Of a stretch of DNA of 20,282 nt, positions 8,148 to 15,524 are shown piece after piece (within the stretch, counting starts at the first letter, position 1; the number at the start of each line of letters is the position of its first letter). Source of the stretch: an uncultured Eubacteriales bacterium (GTDB lineage Bacteria > Bacillota > Clostridia > Oscillospirales > Acutalibacteraceae); assembly GCA_934486705.1 (NCBI GenBank), contig CAKSQS010000045.1:1-20282 (forward strand), read 5' to 3'. A program made the translations under genes and the position numbers. Below the pieces are notes generated by a model. It ran no database searches and was not told the DNA's origin. It worked only from the letters and a program-made list of their open reading frames with translations.

Positions 8148-9167
8148 ATGTTCACCAGAGATATAGGGGTAGACTTAGGCACTGCCAATACCCTTGTTTG
8201 CGTAAAGGGCAAGGGAATTATAATGCGTGAGCCATCCGTTGTGGCTTACGATATAAGAAACGACGCGGTGCGCGCCGTGGGTACAGAGGCTAAGGAAATG
8301 ATAGGCAGAACGCCGGGGTCAATAGTCGCCGTCCGCCCTTTAAAGGACGGGGTTATAGCCGATTTCGATGTTACCGCCGCAATGCTTAAAAGATTTATAC
8401 GCCAGGCGCTTAAGGGTTCGGTTTTTTCGCGCGTGCGAATGGTTGTGTGCATACCCGCAGGCGTTACCGAGGTTGAGAGCCGCGCGGTTTACGACGCGGC
8501 AAAGCAGGCGGGAGCTACCGACGTTGACCTGGTAGAAGAACCCATGGCGGCGGCGGTCGGCGCGGGGCTTCCCGTGTGGGACGCAGCGGGCAGTATGGTA
8601 GTGGACGTAGGCGGCGGCACAAGCGAGGTTGCGGTTATTTCCCTGGGGGATATTGTGACGGCGCAATCGGTGCGTATTGCGGGGGACGACCTTGACGAGG
8701 CAATTATCGCCTATGTGCGGAAAAAGCACAATTTGCTTATAGGCGAGCGCACCGCCGAGCAGATAAAAATAGATATAGGCTCTGCAAAGCCTTATGATAA
8801 CGAAACGTCGGTTGAAATTAAGGGGCGCAACCAGGTGGACGGGCTTCCGAAAAACGTTATTATAACGTCGGAAGAGGTGCGCAACGCTATGGCAGACCCT
8901 ATTTCGCAGATAATTGACACCGTGCGGCTGACCCTTGAAAAAACCCCGCCTGAGCTTGCCGCCGATATTATAGACCGCGGCATAACCCTTACGGGCGGCG
9001 GCGCGCTGCTGCGCGGCTTTGCCGAGCTTATCGCCGAGGAAACGGGCATGCCGGTATCGGTTGCGGCAAACCCGCTTGACTGCGTGGTTTTGGGTACTGC
9101 AAAGCGGCTTGAAGCCGACAGCGGATTTGATAACTATGTTTTCCGCCGCGGTAAACGTTTCAGATAA
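8148..9167 (+). CDS. mreB: Rod-shape-determining protein MreB (bacterial actin)
   Basis: Forms ATP-dependent membrane-bound filaments that orient the cell-wall elongation machinery. The 339-residue product has the usual length. The actin-type motifs are clear: phosphate 1 DIGVDLGTANTLV near the N-terminus, VEEPMAAAVGAGLP in the middle, phosphate 2 VDVGGGTSEVAVIS, and the adenosine motif TGGGALLRGF near the C-terminus. The ATG at 8148 follows an AAGGGAG Shine-Dalgarno. It begins the mreB-mreC-mreD-PBP2 block and sits 24 nt after the lipid kinase gene. It ends in a double stop (TAATAG). Confidence 0.96.
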   Translation: MFTRDIGVDLGTANTLVCVKGKGIIMREPSVVAYDIRNDAVRAVGTEAKEMIGRTPGSIVAVRPLKDGVIADFDVTAAMLKRFIRQALKGSVFSRVRMVVCIPAGVTEVESRAVYDAAKQAGATDVDLVEEPMAAAVGAGLPVWDAAGSMVVDVGGGTSEVAVISLGDIVTAQSVRIAGDDLDEAIIAYVRKKHNLLIGERTAEQIKIDIGSAKPYDNETSVEIKGRNQVDGLPKNVIITSEEVRNAMADPISQIIDTVRLTLEKTPPELAADIIDRGITLTGGGALLRGFAELIAEETGMPVSVAANPLDCVVLGTAKRLEADSGFDNYVFRRGKRFR

Positions 9168-9188
9168 TAGATTTTTGGAGGGCGAAAA

Positions 9189-10037
9189 ATGCGATTTTTC
9201 TTTCGCAGCCGTGGGTTTAAAATAATTGTTGCCATAGCGGCGGCGCTTATAGCCGTTTCGGTAATATGCGCCTTTTTCGGCAGCAGAATGTCGCCGCAGG
9301 CGGATATTATGGGCACTGTTACCGCTCCCTTCCGCTCGGCGGCGGAAAAGGTGACGGGCGCGGTTTCCGATTTTATTAACGCCTACTCAAAGGGCGAGCA
9401 ATTGGCGCTTGAAAACGCCGAACTTAAAAGCGAGGCAGCCGAGCTTAAAAAGAAGCTTGCCGAGTATGAGCAGGCGGTGGAGCAAAACGAGTTTTATAAA
9501 AACTACCTTGAAATAAAGGATGACCACAAGGACTTTAAGTTTACCCCCGCAACCCTTATTTCGCGCGACCGCGAAGACCCCTACAAGGGCTTTGTTATAA
9601 ACAAAGGCTCTGTAAACGGCGTTGCGGCGCACGACCCGGTAATAACCGAGGAGGGACTGGTGGGCTACATAGGCGAGGTAGGGCTTACATCCTCAAAGGT
9701 AGTAACAATTTTAAGCGCGGAATTAACCGCAGGCGCGCTTGATAACCGCACCAACGATTCGGGCATAGTATCGGGTACGGTGGAGCTTGCCAAAAAGGGC
9801 GAGACTAAGTTTTTCAACCTTTCGCGCTCCTGCAATATCGCCGTGGGCGATTATGCCGTGACCTCGGGCGAGGGGGTATTCCCCGCGGGGCTCTTAATAG
9901 GCACTATACAGGCGATTGGCAGCGATAAATACAATACTTCGATTTATGCCGACATAAAGCCCTTTGCGGATATTGATAACCTTAAAAACGTTATGGTTAT
10001 AACCGAGTTCAGCGGGCAAGGGGAGATAGGGAAATAA
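9189..10037 (+). CDS. mreC: Rod-shape-determining protein MreC
   Basis: A bitopic membrane protein that links MreB to the extracytoplasmic elongation enzymes, including PBP2. The 282-residue protein has a short basic N-terminus, one membrane segment (about residues 10-32), then a coiled coil rich in Leu, Glu and Lys (about 70-105) and the beta-rich MreC domain to the C-terminus, ending near NVMVITEFSG. A strong GGAGGG site precedes the ATG at 9189. It is 21 nt after mreB. Unusually for this operon, the next gene does not follow directly: a structured 228-nt gap separates it from mreD. Confidence 0.93.
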   Translation: MRFFFRSRGFKIIVAIAAALIAVSVICAFFGSRMSPQADIMGTVTAPFRSAAEKVTGAVSDFINAYSKGEQLALENAELKSEAAELKKKLAEYEQAVEQNEFYKNYLEIKDDHKDFKFTPATLISRDREDPYKGFVINKGSVNGVAAHDPVITEEGLVGYIGEVGLTSSKVVTILSAELTAGALDNRTNDSGIVSGTVELAKKGETKFFNLSRSCNIAVGDYAVTSGEGVFPAGLLIGTIQAIGSDKYNTSIYADIKPFADIDNLKNVMVITEFSGQGEIGK

Positions 10038-10265
10038 TGCGGAATTTATAATTTAAAATTCCAATTTATTTTGCGCTCGTGCCGCGCGGGGCACCCCTTT
10101 CTGCGCGTTCAGAAAGGGGGAAAGAAACGTCGGACACCCTTTCAATTGGGTTTCCGAACCTTCCTGAATGACCAAAGGGGCAAACTCCCCTTTGGAAACC
10201 CCTACTGCGTGATATTTATAACTTCATAAAATATTTTAAAAACACTTAAAAAAGGAGGAATGGTT
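10038..10265. repeat. Structured intergenic element between mreC and mreD
   Basis: The gap has no credible ORF but carries several stems in a row. 10041-10047 pairs with 10056-10062 (7 bp). 10094-10103 pairs with 10110-10119 (perfect 10 bp, 6-nt loop, arms CCCCTTTCTG/CAGAAAGGGG). 10130-10134 plus 10136-10139 pairs with 10148-10151 plus 10153-10157 (9 bp, one mismatch). 10172-10180 pairs with 10187-10195 (perfect 9 bp, arms CCAAAGGGG/CCCCTTTGG). None has a following T-run. An AT-rich tract and a strong Shine-Dalgarno lead into mreD. It resembles a dispersed palindromic or MITE-like insertion, or an RNA-processing element, but copy number cannot be judged here. Confidence 0.5.
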
Positions 10266-10775
10266 ATGAACGAAAAACACAGCGTTAAAGCTGCCGTTAT
10301 AAGCTTTTTTCTGTTCACACTCCTTTTTTTGCTGCATTATTCAAATGTGATAAGCATAAGCATTAAAACCGCCACGCCAATAATTCTTTTGCCGCTTTTA
10401 TGCGCTTTTTCCATTTTTTCCACCCCCGCGGCAGCCGCCGCAGCGGGGCTTGTTTTAGGCGTTTGTATGGACTCCGCCGCAAGCGGCACGCTTTGCTTTA
10501 ATGCCGTAGTGCTTATGCTCTCGGCGGCGCTGGTTTCGGCGCTTTCCTCGCGCCTTTTTAACCGTAATCTTCGCTCGGCGATGCTGCTTTCGTTTCTTTT
10601 CACCCTTTTTTATTTTGTTCTGCGTTGGCTCATTTTTTACGCGTTTACAGTGAGCGCGCAGGATAACCTTACCTACCTTTTGCACTATGCAATTCCGAGC
10701 GTTATTTATACCAATGTATTTATTTTTCCTTTTTATTTTTTATATAAGAAATTACGGAAAGGAGGCAGCTTTTAA
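10266..10775 (+). CDS. mreD: Rod-shape-determining protein MreD
   Basis: Polytopic membrane partner of MreC in the elongation complex. The 169-residue product is hydrophobic, with about five membrane segments, and has the short basic C-terminal tail typical of MreD. MreD is poorly conserved, so the call leans on topology and on position between mreC and the PBP2 gene. The start is placed at the second ATG (10266): the AAGGAGG site at 10252-10258 is 7 nt from it, but only 1 nt from the ATG at 10260. The stop overlaps the next start as TAATG. Confidence 0.85.
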   Translation: MNEKHSVKAAVISFFLFTLLFLLHYSNVISISIKTATPIILLPLLCAFSIFSTPAAAAAAGLVLGVCMDSAASGTLCFNAVVLMLSAALVSALSSRLFNRNLRSAMLLSFLFTLFYFVLRWLIFYAFTVSAQDNLTYLLHYAIPSVIYTNVFIFPFYFLYKKLRKGGSF

Positions 10776-12751
10776 TGCCGTTTCAGAAAAGAAGTCAAAC
10801 AAGGCTTACGGTTATAGCCGTGTTTATGGTTTTTGTGCTGCTGCTTTATGCCGCGCGTATGTACTCGGTGCAGATTATTCATGCGGCAGAGTACACCGAT
10901 AAGAACGACGGCGCTGCCTCTGTAAGAACGGCGGTTTTAAAGGCGCGCCGCGGCGAAATTCTTGATTGCTACGGCAGGCAAATAGCTGTAAACCGCGACG
11001 GCTACAATGTGGTATTCAACCGCGCCTATGTTAAAAACGACAGCCTGAACGACGTTATTTTAACCCTTATAAAGCTTTTTGAAAAGCAGGGGGTTGAGTG
11101 GAAGGACGAAATGCCGCTTAATATGACCTCGCCCTACGATTTTAAAGAGGGCGAGAGCACGGACAAGCTTATTTCAAAGCTTAAGCTTGCGCACTACGCC
11201 ACGGCGAAAAACTGTCTTGACGCCGCAATAGAAAAATACGACCTTAAAAAATACACGCCCGACGAGCAGCGCAAAATTGCAGGCGTGCGTTACGGAATGG
11301 ATATAGCCGATTTTTCGATTTCCTACCCTTATACCTTTGCCGAGGATATTCCCACAGAGCTTATGCGCAAGGTTTCCGAGGCGGGCTTTATGCTTTCGGG
11401 CGTATCGGTTGAGGTAGTTCCGTTCCGCGAATACCCCGATACATCCCTTGCCGTTAACCTTATAGGCACTGTAGGGCCTATATTTGCAGAGGATTGGGAG
11501 GAATACAAAAAAAAGGGCTACTCATATGATGATAAGGTGGGCAAAAGCGGAATTGAGAAGTGGGGAGAGGAATATCTCCGCGGAACAGACGGCGAGATAA
11601 CCTACCGCATTGACCAGAACGGAAACATTATTTCAAGCGAGGTAACAAAAGAACCTGTTTCGGGCAAGACCGTAATGCTTACGCTCGATAAAAAAATGCA
11701 GCGACGGGTGCAGGACTCAATTGCAAACACCGTTAAAAACCTGCAAAGCGAGGGCGGCACGGCGGTTGCGGGAGCGGCGGTTGCAATACACATTGACACG
11801 GGAAAAATAATTTGCGCCGCAAATTACCCGACTTATGATTCCGCAACAATAGGCAAAAATTACGACGCGCTTACAAAGAACCCCGCAAAGCCGCTTACCG
11901 ACCGCGCATTTCAGGGCGTTTACCCCATAGGCTCAACCATAAAGCCCGCGGTTGCCGTGGCGGCAATGGAGAACGGGCTTTACCGCATAGGCGAAACGGT
12001 AAACTGCGTTATGACCTATAAGTATTTTGACGATTATAAGCCTAACTGTATGCATTACCACGGACCGATAGCCCTTAAAAACGCGCTTGCAAAAAGCTGC
12101 AACTATTTCTTCTTTGAGCTGGGCAGACGTGTAGGCGCAACCCGACTTACCGATTATTTTAAGCAGTTCGGCTTAGGCGTTGCTACGGGGGTTGAGGTGG
12201 ACGACAGCAAGGGAATTTTAAAGAAAGCCGACTCAAACGGCGGCGGCGATACCCTGCAGTTTGCAATAGGTCAGTTAAACGCATTTACGCCGCTGCAGCT
12301 TTGCAATTACGTTGCCACCCTTTCAAACGGCGGAACGCACTACCGCGCAAGCCTTATAAATAAGATAGTTTCCTACGATATGTCGGAAACATATGACGAA
12401 AGCGCGCCCGAGGTTATGAATAAGGTTAAAATATCCGATAATACGCTTAACGCCGTTAAAGAGGGTATGCTCTCTGTTACGGAGGACGGTACGGGCCGTG
12501 CCGCGCTCGGTAATTACCACATAAAGGTGGGCGGTAAAACGGGTACTTCACAAGTGAACGGCAAGGCGGACCACAGCCTGTTTGTAGCCTTTGCACCCTT
12601 TGAAAATCCCAAAATTGCAATATCGGTGGTTTTGGAAAACGGCGCTTCGGGCTTTGCCGCGGGCGGAATAGTAAAGGATATATTAGACGCCTACTTTTAC
12701 GGCAGCGGTTCTGCCGATGAAAATACTGTGCCTTTTACCGTGCTTAACTGA
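10775..12751 (+). CDS. mrdA: Penicillin-binding protein 2 (elongation-specific transpeptidase)
   Basis: Class B transpeptidase that cross-links peptidoglycan during lateral wall growth together with a RodA-type glycosyltransferase. The 658-residue protein has a basic cytoplasmic start, one membrane anchor (about 10-30), a PBP-dimerisation region (about 50-300, starting near KARRGEILDCYGR) and the penicillin-binding domain. The active-site motifs are S387-T-I-K in YPIGSTIKP, S441-C-N, and K588-T-G in GGKTGTSQ. The start overlaps the mreD stop by one base, with a GGAGG site 9 nt upstream, so translation is probably coupled. No rodA gene follows. The stop is directly followed by a new promoter, so this is probably the end of the mre operon, although no terminator is visible. 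Confidence 0.93.
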   Translation: MPFQKRSQTRLTVIAVFMVFVLLLYAARMYSVQIIHAAEYTDKNDGAASVRTAVLKARRGEILDCYGRQIAVNRDGYNVVFNRAYVKNDSLNDVILTLIKLFEKQGVEWKDEMPLNMTSPYDFKEGESTDKLISKLKLAHYATAKNCLDAAIEKYDLKKYTPDEQRKIAGVRYGMDIADFSISYPYTFAEDIPTELMRKVSEAGFMLSGVSVEVVPFREYPDTSLAVNLIGTVGPIFAEDWEEYKKKGYSYDDKVGKSGIEKWGEEYLRGTDGEITYRIDQNGNIISSEVTKEPVSGKTVMLTLDKKMQRRVQDSIANTVKNLQSEGGTAVAGAAVAIHIDTGKIICAANYPTYDSATIGKNYDALTKNPAKPLTDRAFQGVYPIGSTIKPAVAVAAMENGLYRIGETVNCVMTYKYFDDYKPNCMHYHGPIALKNALAKSCNYFFFELGRRVGATRLTDYFKQFGLGVATGVEVDDSKGILKKADSNGGGDTLQFAIGQLNAFTPLQLCNYVATLSNGGTHYRASLINKIVSYDMSETYDESAPEVMNKVKISDNTLNAVKEGMLSVTEDGTGRAALGNYHIKVGGKTGTSQVNGKADHSLFVAFAPFENPKIAISVVLENGASGFAAGGIVKDILDAYFYGSGSADENTVPFTVLN

Positions 12752-12780
12752 TTGACAAAAATATCCGTTTGTGATAAAAT
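12752..12780 (+). promoter_or_regulatory. Strong promoter of the minD-mgsA-hisS unit
   Basis: TTGACA (12752-12757) and TAAAAT (12775-12780) are exactly 17 nt apart, and TGA precedes the -10, giving an extended -10. The -35 box begins one base after the PBP2 stop codon. The start point near 12787 leaves an extremely short leader: the GCGAGG Shine-Dalgarno at 12785-12790 overlaps it and the ATG is at 12798. Confidence 0.75.
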
Positions 12781-12797
12781 GAAAGCGAGGTTTTTTA

Positions 12798-13529
12798 ATG
12801 AGTCAGATTTTTGCCGTTACCTCGGGTAAGGGCGGCGTAGGTAAATCAACCGTTTCGGCGGGGCTTGCTTTCGCCTTTGCGGGGCTTTCAAAAAAAACTC
12901 TGCTTGTCGATATGGACGAGGGATTGCGCTGCCTTGATATTATGTTCGGAGTGGATAAATCTGCGGTATTTGACCTTTCCGATATACTTATGGGCAAGGA
13001 TATGGCTGACGCGGTTTATAAGGTAGGGGAGAGCGATAAGCTTTTTCTTGTGCCCGCGCCCGCCGAGGTGGGAAAAATTGACGCGATTGCCTTTTCGGGC
13101 TTTGTGCGCGAGGCGGAAAAGGAATATGATATTATTATATTCGATTTTCCCGCAGGAATGGATTTTTCTCTTTACACCTGTCTGCCGCAAAGCACGCTTT
13201 TTCTTACGGTTGCGGTGCCAGACCCCGTTTCGGTGCGGGACGCGGCGGCGGTAAGCGAAAGGCTTTCGGAAATATCCTGCATATCAAGGCTTATTGTAAA
13301 CAACTTTAAGTATCGCCTTGTAAAGCGCGGAATTTTCCGCAATATCGACGATATTATCGACAGCGCGGGGCTTAGACTCTTAGGCGTTGTGCCTTCAAGC
13401 GAGGAGCTGGCGTTTCTCTCGGTCACGCACAGGCTTAAACCGAGCGGAAGACCTATGCGGGCGTTCAAAAGAATAGCCGAACGGCTCTGCGGTGAAAATA
13501 TTTTGCTGCCGCAGCCGAAAAAAATATAA
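12798..13529 (+). CDS. MinD-like P-loop ATPase, no membrane-targeting tail
   Basis: Deviant Walker A ATPase of the MinD/ParA group. In its 243 residues: GKGGVGKS with signature lysine K11 and K16; VDMDEGLRCLDIMFG (38-51), matching the MinD-type DxDxGLRNLDxxxG; Walker B IIFDFPAG (D116); VRDAAAV (D148) as in MinD; and LLGVVPSSEE near 194-203. This favours MinD over ParA or flagellar FlhG proteins, and the position after mreBCD-PBP2 is the usual Firmicutes place for minD. MinD normally ends in an amphipathic helix (KKGFLxxL type) that binds membrane; this protein stops at PQPKKI, just where the helix should start. No minC or minE is present in the window. A role in septum placement is therefore inferred only weakly. 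A GCGAGG site precedes the ATG. Confidence 0.8.
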   Translation: MSQIFAVTSGKGGVGKSTVSAGLAFAFAGLSKKTLLVDMDEGLRCLDIMFGVDKSAVFDLSDILMGKDMADAVYKVGESDKLFLVPAPAEVGKIDAIAFSGFVREAEKEYDIIIFDFPAGMDFSLYTCLPQSTLFLTVAVPDPVSVRDAAAVSERLSEISCISRLIVNNFKYRLVKRGIFRNIDDIIDSAGLRLLGVVPSSEELAFLSVTHRLKPSGRPMRAFKRIAERLCGENILLPQPKKI

Positions 13530-13551
13530 TTTATAAAAAGGGGTATAAAAA

Positions 13552-13956
13552 ATGACAATTGCACTGATAGCGCACGACGCGAAAAAGGAGCTTATGGTTC
13601 AGTTCTGCATAGCATATTGCGGAATTTTGAGCAGATATAACCTTGTTGCCACGGGGGCTACGGGTAAAACCGTGGCAGAGGCTACGGGGCTTAACATAGT
13701 TAAATTCTTAGGCGGCTCTCAGGGCGGCGCACAGCAGATAGCCTCGCGCATAGGCTGTGACGAAATAGACCTTTTACTTATGTTCCGCGACCCGCTCAAC
13801 CCCAAGCCCAACGAGCCTGACGAGCGCGCGCTTTTAAGGCTTTGCGACGTGCACAATATTCCCGTTGCTACCAATATTGCCACCGCCGAAATGCTTATTC
13901 ACGGACTTGAACGCGGCGACCTTGACTGGCGCGAAATAGTAAAGAATAATAAGTAA
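13552..13956 (+). CDS. mgsA: Methylglyoxal synthase homologue, key active-site residues replaced
   Basis: By overall sequence this is a 134-residue methylglyoxal synthase, the enzyme that turns dihydroxyacetone phosphate into methylglyoxal and phosphate. It matches the Bacillus protein end to end: N-terminal IALIAHD, VATGATG, ATGLNI, DPLNPKP, ALLRLCDVHNIPVATN and TAEMLI. With a constant offset of 11 from the E. coli protein, H19 is kept (H8) and D101 is kept (D90), but the catalytic base D71 of GGDQQ is alanine (A60, codon at 13729-13731) and H98 is asparagine (N87, codon at 13810-13812). The reading frame is intact and ordinary in composition. It may be inactive, altered in activity or regulatory. 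An AAGGGG site precedes the ATG. The gene lies between minD-like and hisS. Confidence 0.85.
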   Translation: MTIALIAHDAKKELMVQFCIAYCGILSRYNLVATGATGKTVAEATGLNIVKFLGGSQGGAQQIASRIGCDEIDLLLMFRDPLNPKPNEPDERALLRLCDVHNIPVATNIATAEMLIHGLERGDLDWREIVKNNK

Positions 13957-13974
13957 TTTTCGGAGCATATATTT

Positions 13975-15285
13975 ATGGCAGAAATTAACCGCGCCGTTAA
14001 GGGCACGGGCGATGTTTTACCGTCAGACAGCTATAAATGGCAGTTTGTTGAGGGTAAAATGCTTGAAACCGCTCGCCTTTACGGCTTTAATGAGATAAGA
14101 ATACCGGTTTTTGAGCACACCGAGGTCTTCCGCCGCAGCGTGGGGGATACTACCGACGTTGTGCAAAAGGAAATGTACACCTTTGACGATAAGGGTGGGC
14201 GCTCTGTAACCCTGCGCCCCGAGTTTACCGCCGGAGTTATAAGAAGTGCCATTGAAAAGGGGCTTGTAAACGGCGCGCTGCCTGTTAAGGCGGCGTATGT
14301 GGGCGGCTGCTACCGCTACGAAAAGCCGCAGGCGGGCAGACTGCGCGAGTTCCACCAGTTCGGCGTTGAATGTATAGGCGCGGCATCTCCCGCGGCTGAC
14401 GCCGAGGTTATAGCCTTGGCGCGTCAGGTGCTTACCGCCGTGGGAATTGAAAAAATTTCTCTTGAAATAAACTCTATAGGCTGCCCCGAGTGCCGCAAGA
14501 ATTACGTTGCGGCGCTTAAAGACTATTTCAGGCAGCATATTGACGAATTGTGCGATACCTGCCGCGACAGGTTAGAGCGCAACCCTATGAGAATACTTGA
14601 CTGTAAATCGCCCGTATGTAAAAAAATTGCGGAAAACGCGCCGGTTGTGACCGATTATTTATGCGATGATTGCCGCGCGCACTTTGAGGCGGTGCAGAAA
14701 TATCTTACCGCCGAGGGTGTGGAGTTTACCGTTAACCCGCATATAGTGCGCGGGCTTGATTACTACACCCGCACGGTGTTTGAATTCGTTTCGGGCGATA
14801 TAGGCGCGCAGGCAACGGTTTGCGGCGGCGGCAGATACGACGGGCTTATTGCCCAAATGGGCGGTCCCTCCGTTCCGTCGCTCGGGTTTGCTATGGGCAT
14901 TGAGCGCATAATGCTGCTGCTTGAAGCACAAAAGACCGAGCTGCCCAAACCCACCCCCTGCGATATTTATATTGCCGCTATGGGGGAAAACGCAGCGCTT
15001 AAAGCCGCCGAAATTTGCGCACAGCTGCGGCAGGACGGGTTCTCTGCGCAAACCGATATTTGCGGCAGAGGGCTTAAAGCGCAGATGAAATATGCCGATA
15101 AAACGGGCGCGGAATTTACTATGGTTTTGGGCGATAACGAGCTTGAAACAGGCAAAGCCTGCCTTAAAAATATGGCAAGCGGCAGCGAAACCGAGGTAAG
15201 GTTTGAAAGCCTTGCGGACGAGCTGCTTGGCGCTATACATTCATCCGCACTTGATGATCTTGCGGAAAGTATTTTAAAGCAATAG
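13975..15285 (+). CDS. hisS: Histidyl-tRNA synthetase
   Basis: Class II synthetase charging tRNA-His. The 436-residue product has the normal length. Motif 2 is at about 113-132 (YRYEKPQAGRLREFHQFG), the HisA motif RGLDYYTRTVFE at 259-270, GGGRYDGL at 284-291 and motif 3 GFAMGIERIML at 304-314, followed by the anticodon-binding domain. A cysteine-rich insert carries eight cysteines: CxxC at 170/173, 193/196 and 230/233, and C210/C215. I recall similar inserts in clostridial HisRS, and it could bind zinc. The ATG at 13975 has a CGGAG site 9 nt upstream and lies 18 nt after mgsA, so it has no room for a T-box leader of its own. Confidence 0.95.
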   Translation: MAEINRAVKGTGDVLPSDSYKWQFVEGKMLETARLYGFNEIRIPVFEHTEVFRRSVGDTTDVVQKEMYTFDDKGGRSVTLRPEFTAGVIRSAIEKGLVNGALPVKAAYVGGCYRYEKPQAGRLREFHQFGVECIGAASPAADAEVIALARQVLTAVGIEKISLEINSIGCPECRKNYVAALKDYFRQHIDELCDTCRDRLERNPMRILDCKSPVCKKIAENAPVVTDYLCDDCRAHFEAVQKYLTAEGVEFTVNPHIVRGLDYYTRTVFEFVSGDIGAQATVCGGGRYDGLIAQMGGPSVPSLGFAMGIERIMLLLEAQKTELPKPTPCDIYIAAMGENAALKAAEICAQLRQDGFSAQTDICGRGLKAQMKYADKTGAEFTMVLGDNELETGKACLKNMASGSETEVRFESLADELLGAIHSSALDDLAESILKQ

Positions 15286-15524
15286 ATCGGCTACTCCCAA
15301 TGCCACATCCCTGTGTAATGAGAGGATGTCACAACATAGTTGCGACAGAGGGGTTGTAGTTTTTGTAATAAATATAACAATCCCTCAGTCAGCTGCGCTG
15401 ACAGCTCCCTTTAGGCAAGGGAGCCTATGTGGGATTTTATCTTATCGGCTGCTAATAACGGCTTATAGCTGCGAAACTAAACTTTTTCAGTCGGCAGCCA
15501 TGATTTTTTAAGAGGTGTTTAAGG
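15286..15524 (+). other. hisS-aspS intergenic leader region
   Basis: This 239-nt gap holds the three-way palindrome described separately. Upstream of it lie smaller stems (15305-15310 with 15324-15329; 15332-15335 with 15339-15342), and downstream a long-range pair (15447-15452 with 15494-15499). A weak candidate promoter, TTGCGA (15340-15345) with TGTAAT (15364-15369) at 18 nt, lies before the palindrome. No T-box core and no credible gene is seen. The aspS Shine-Dalgarno AGAGGTG is at 15511-15517. Confidence 0.5.
15379..15436. repeat. Three-way-junction palindromic element
   Basis: An outer stem AATCCC/GGGATT (15379-15384 with 15431-15436) encloses two perfect hairpins: GTCAGC/GCTGAC (15388-15393 with 15397-15402, TGC loop) and GCTCCCTT/AAGGGAGC (15404-15411 with 15417-15424, TAGGC loop). 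The order CCCTCAGTC, GACAGCTCCCT, AAGGGAGCC matches, from memory, an intergenic palindrome that recurs in Oscillospiraceae and related Clostridia. Because it is nearly symmetrical it would fold in RNA from either strand. Its presence between hisS and aspS suggests insertion into a formerly tighter operon. Confidence 0.6.

Noticed and set aside
10172..10195. Intrinsic terminator after mreC
   Set aside because: The hairpin is strong but no T-run follows on either strand, and mreD-PBP2 downstream has no convincing promoter of its own.
13515..13560. Programmed frameshift at the A7 run that would add a MinD membrane tail
   Set aside because: The alternative frame gives only about a dozen Lys/Tyr-rich residues and no amphipathic helix, and the A-run is not in slippery-heptamer phase.
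14659..15240. 193-residue minus-strand frame inside hisS
   Set aside because: It is antisense to conserved HisRS motifs, and its composition (His-, Ala- and Arg-rich) is that of a shadow frame.
15286..15524. tRNA gene or T-box in the hisS-aspS gap
   Set aside because: The cloverleaf-like palindrome lacks an anticodon arm, T-arm consensus and acceptor stem of tRNA length, and no T-box core is seen.
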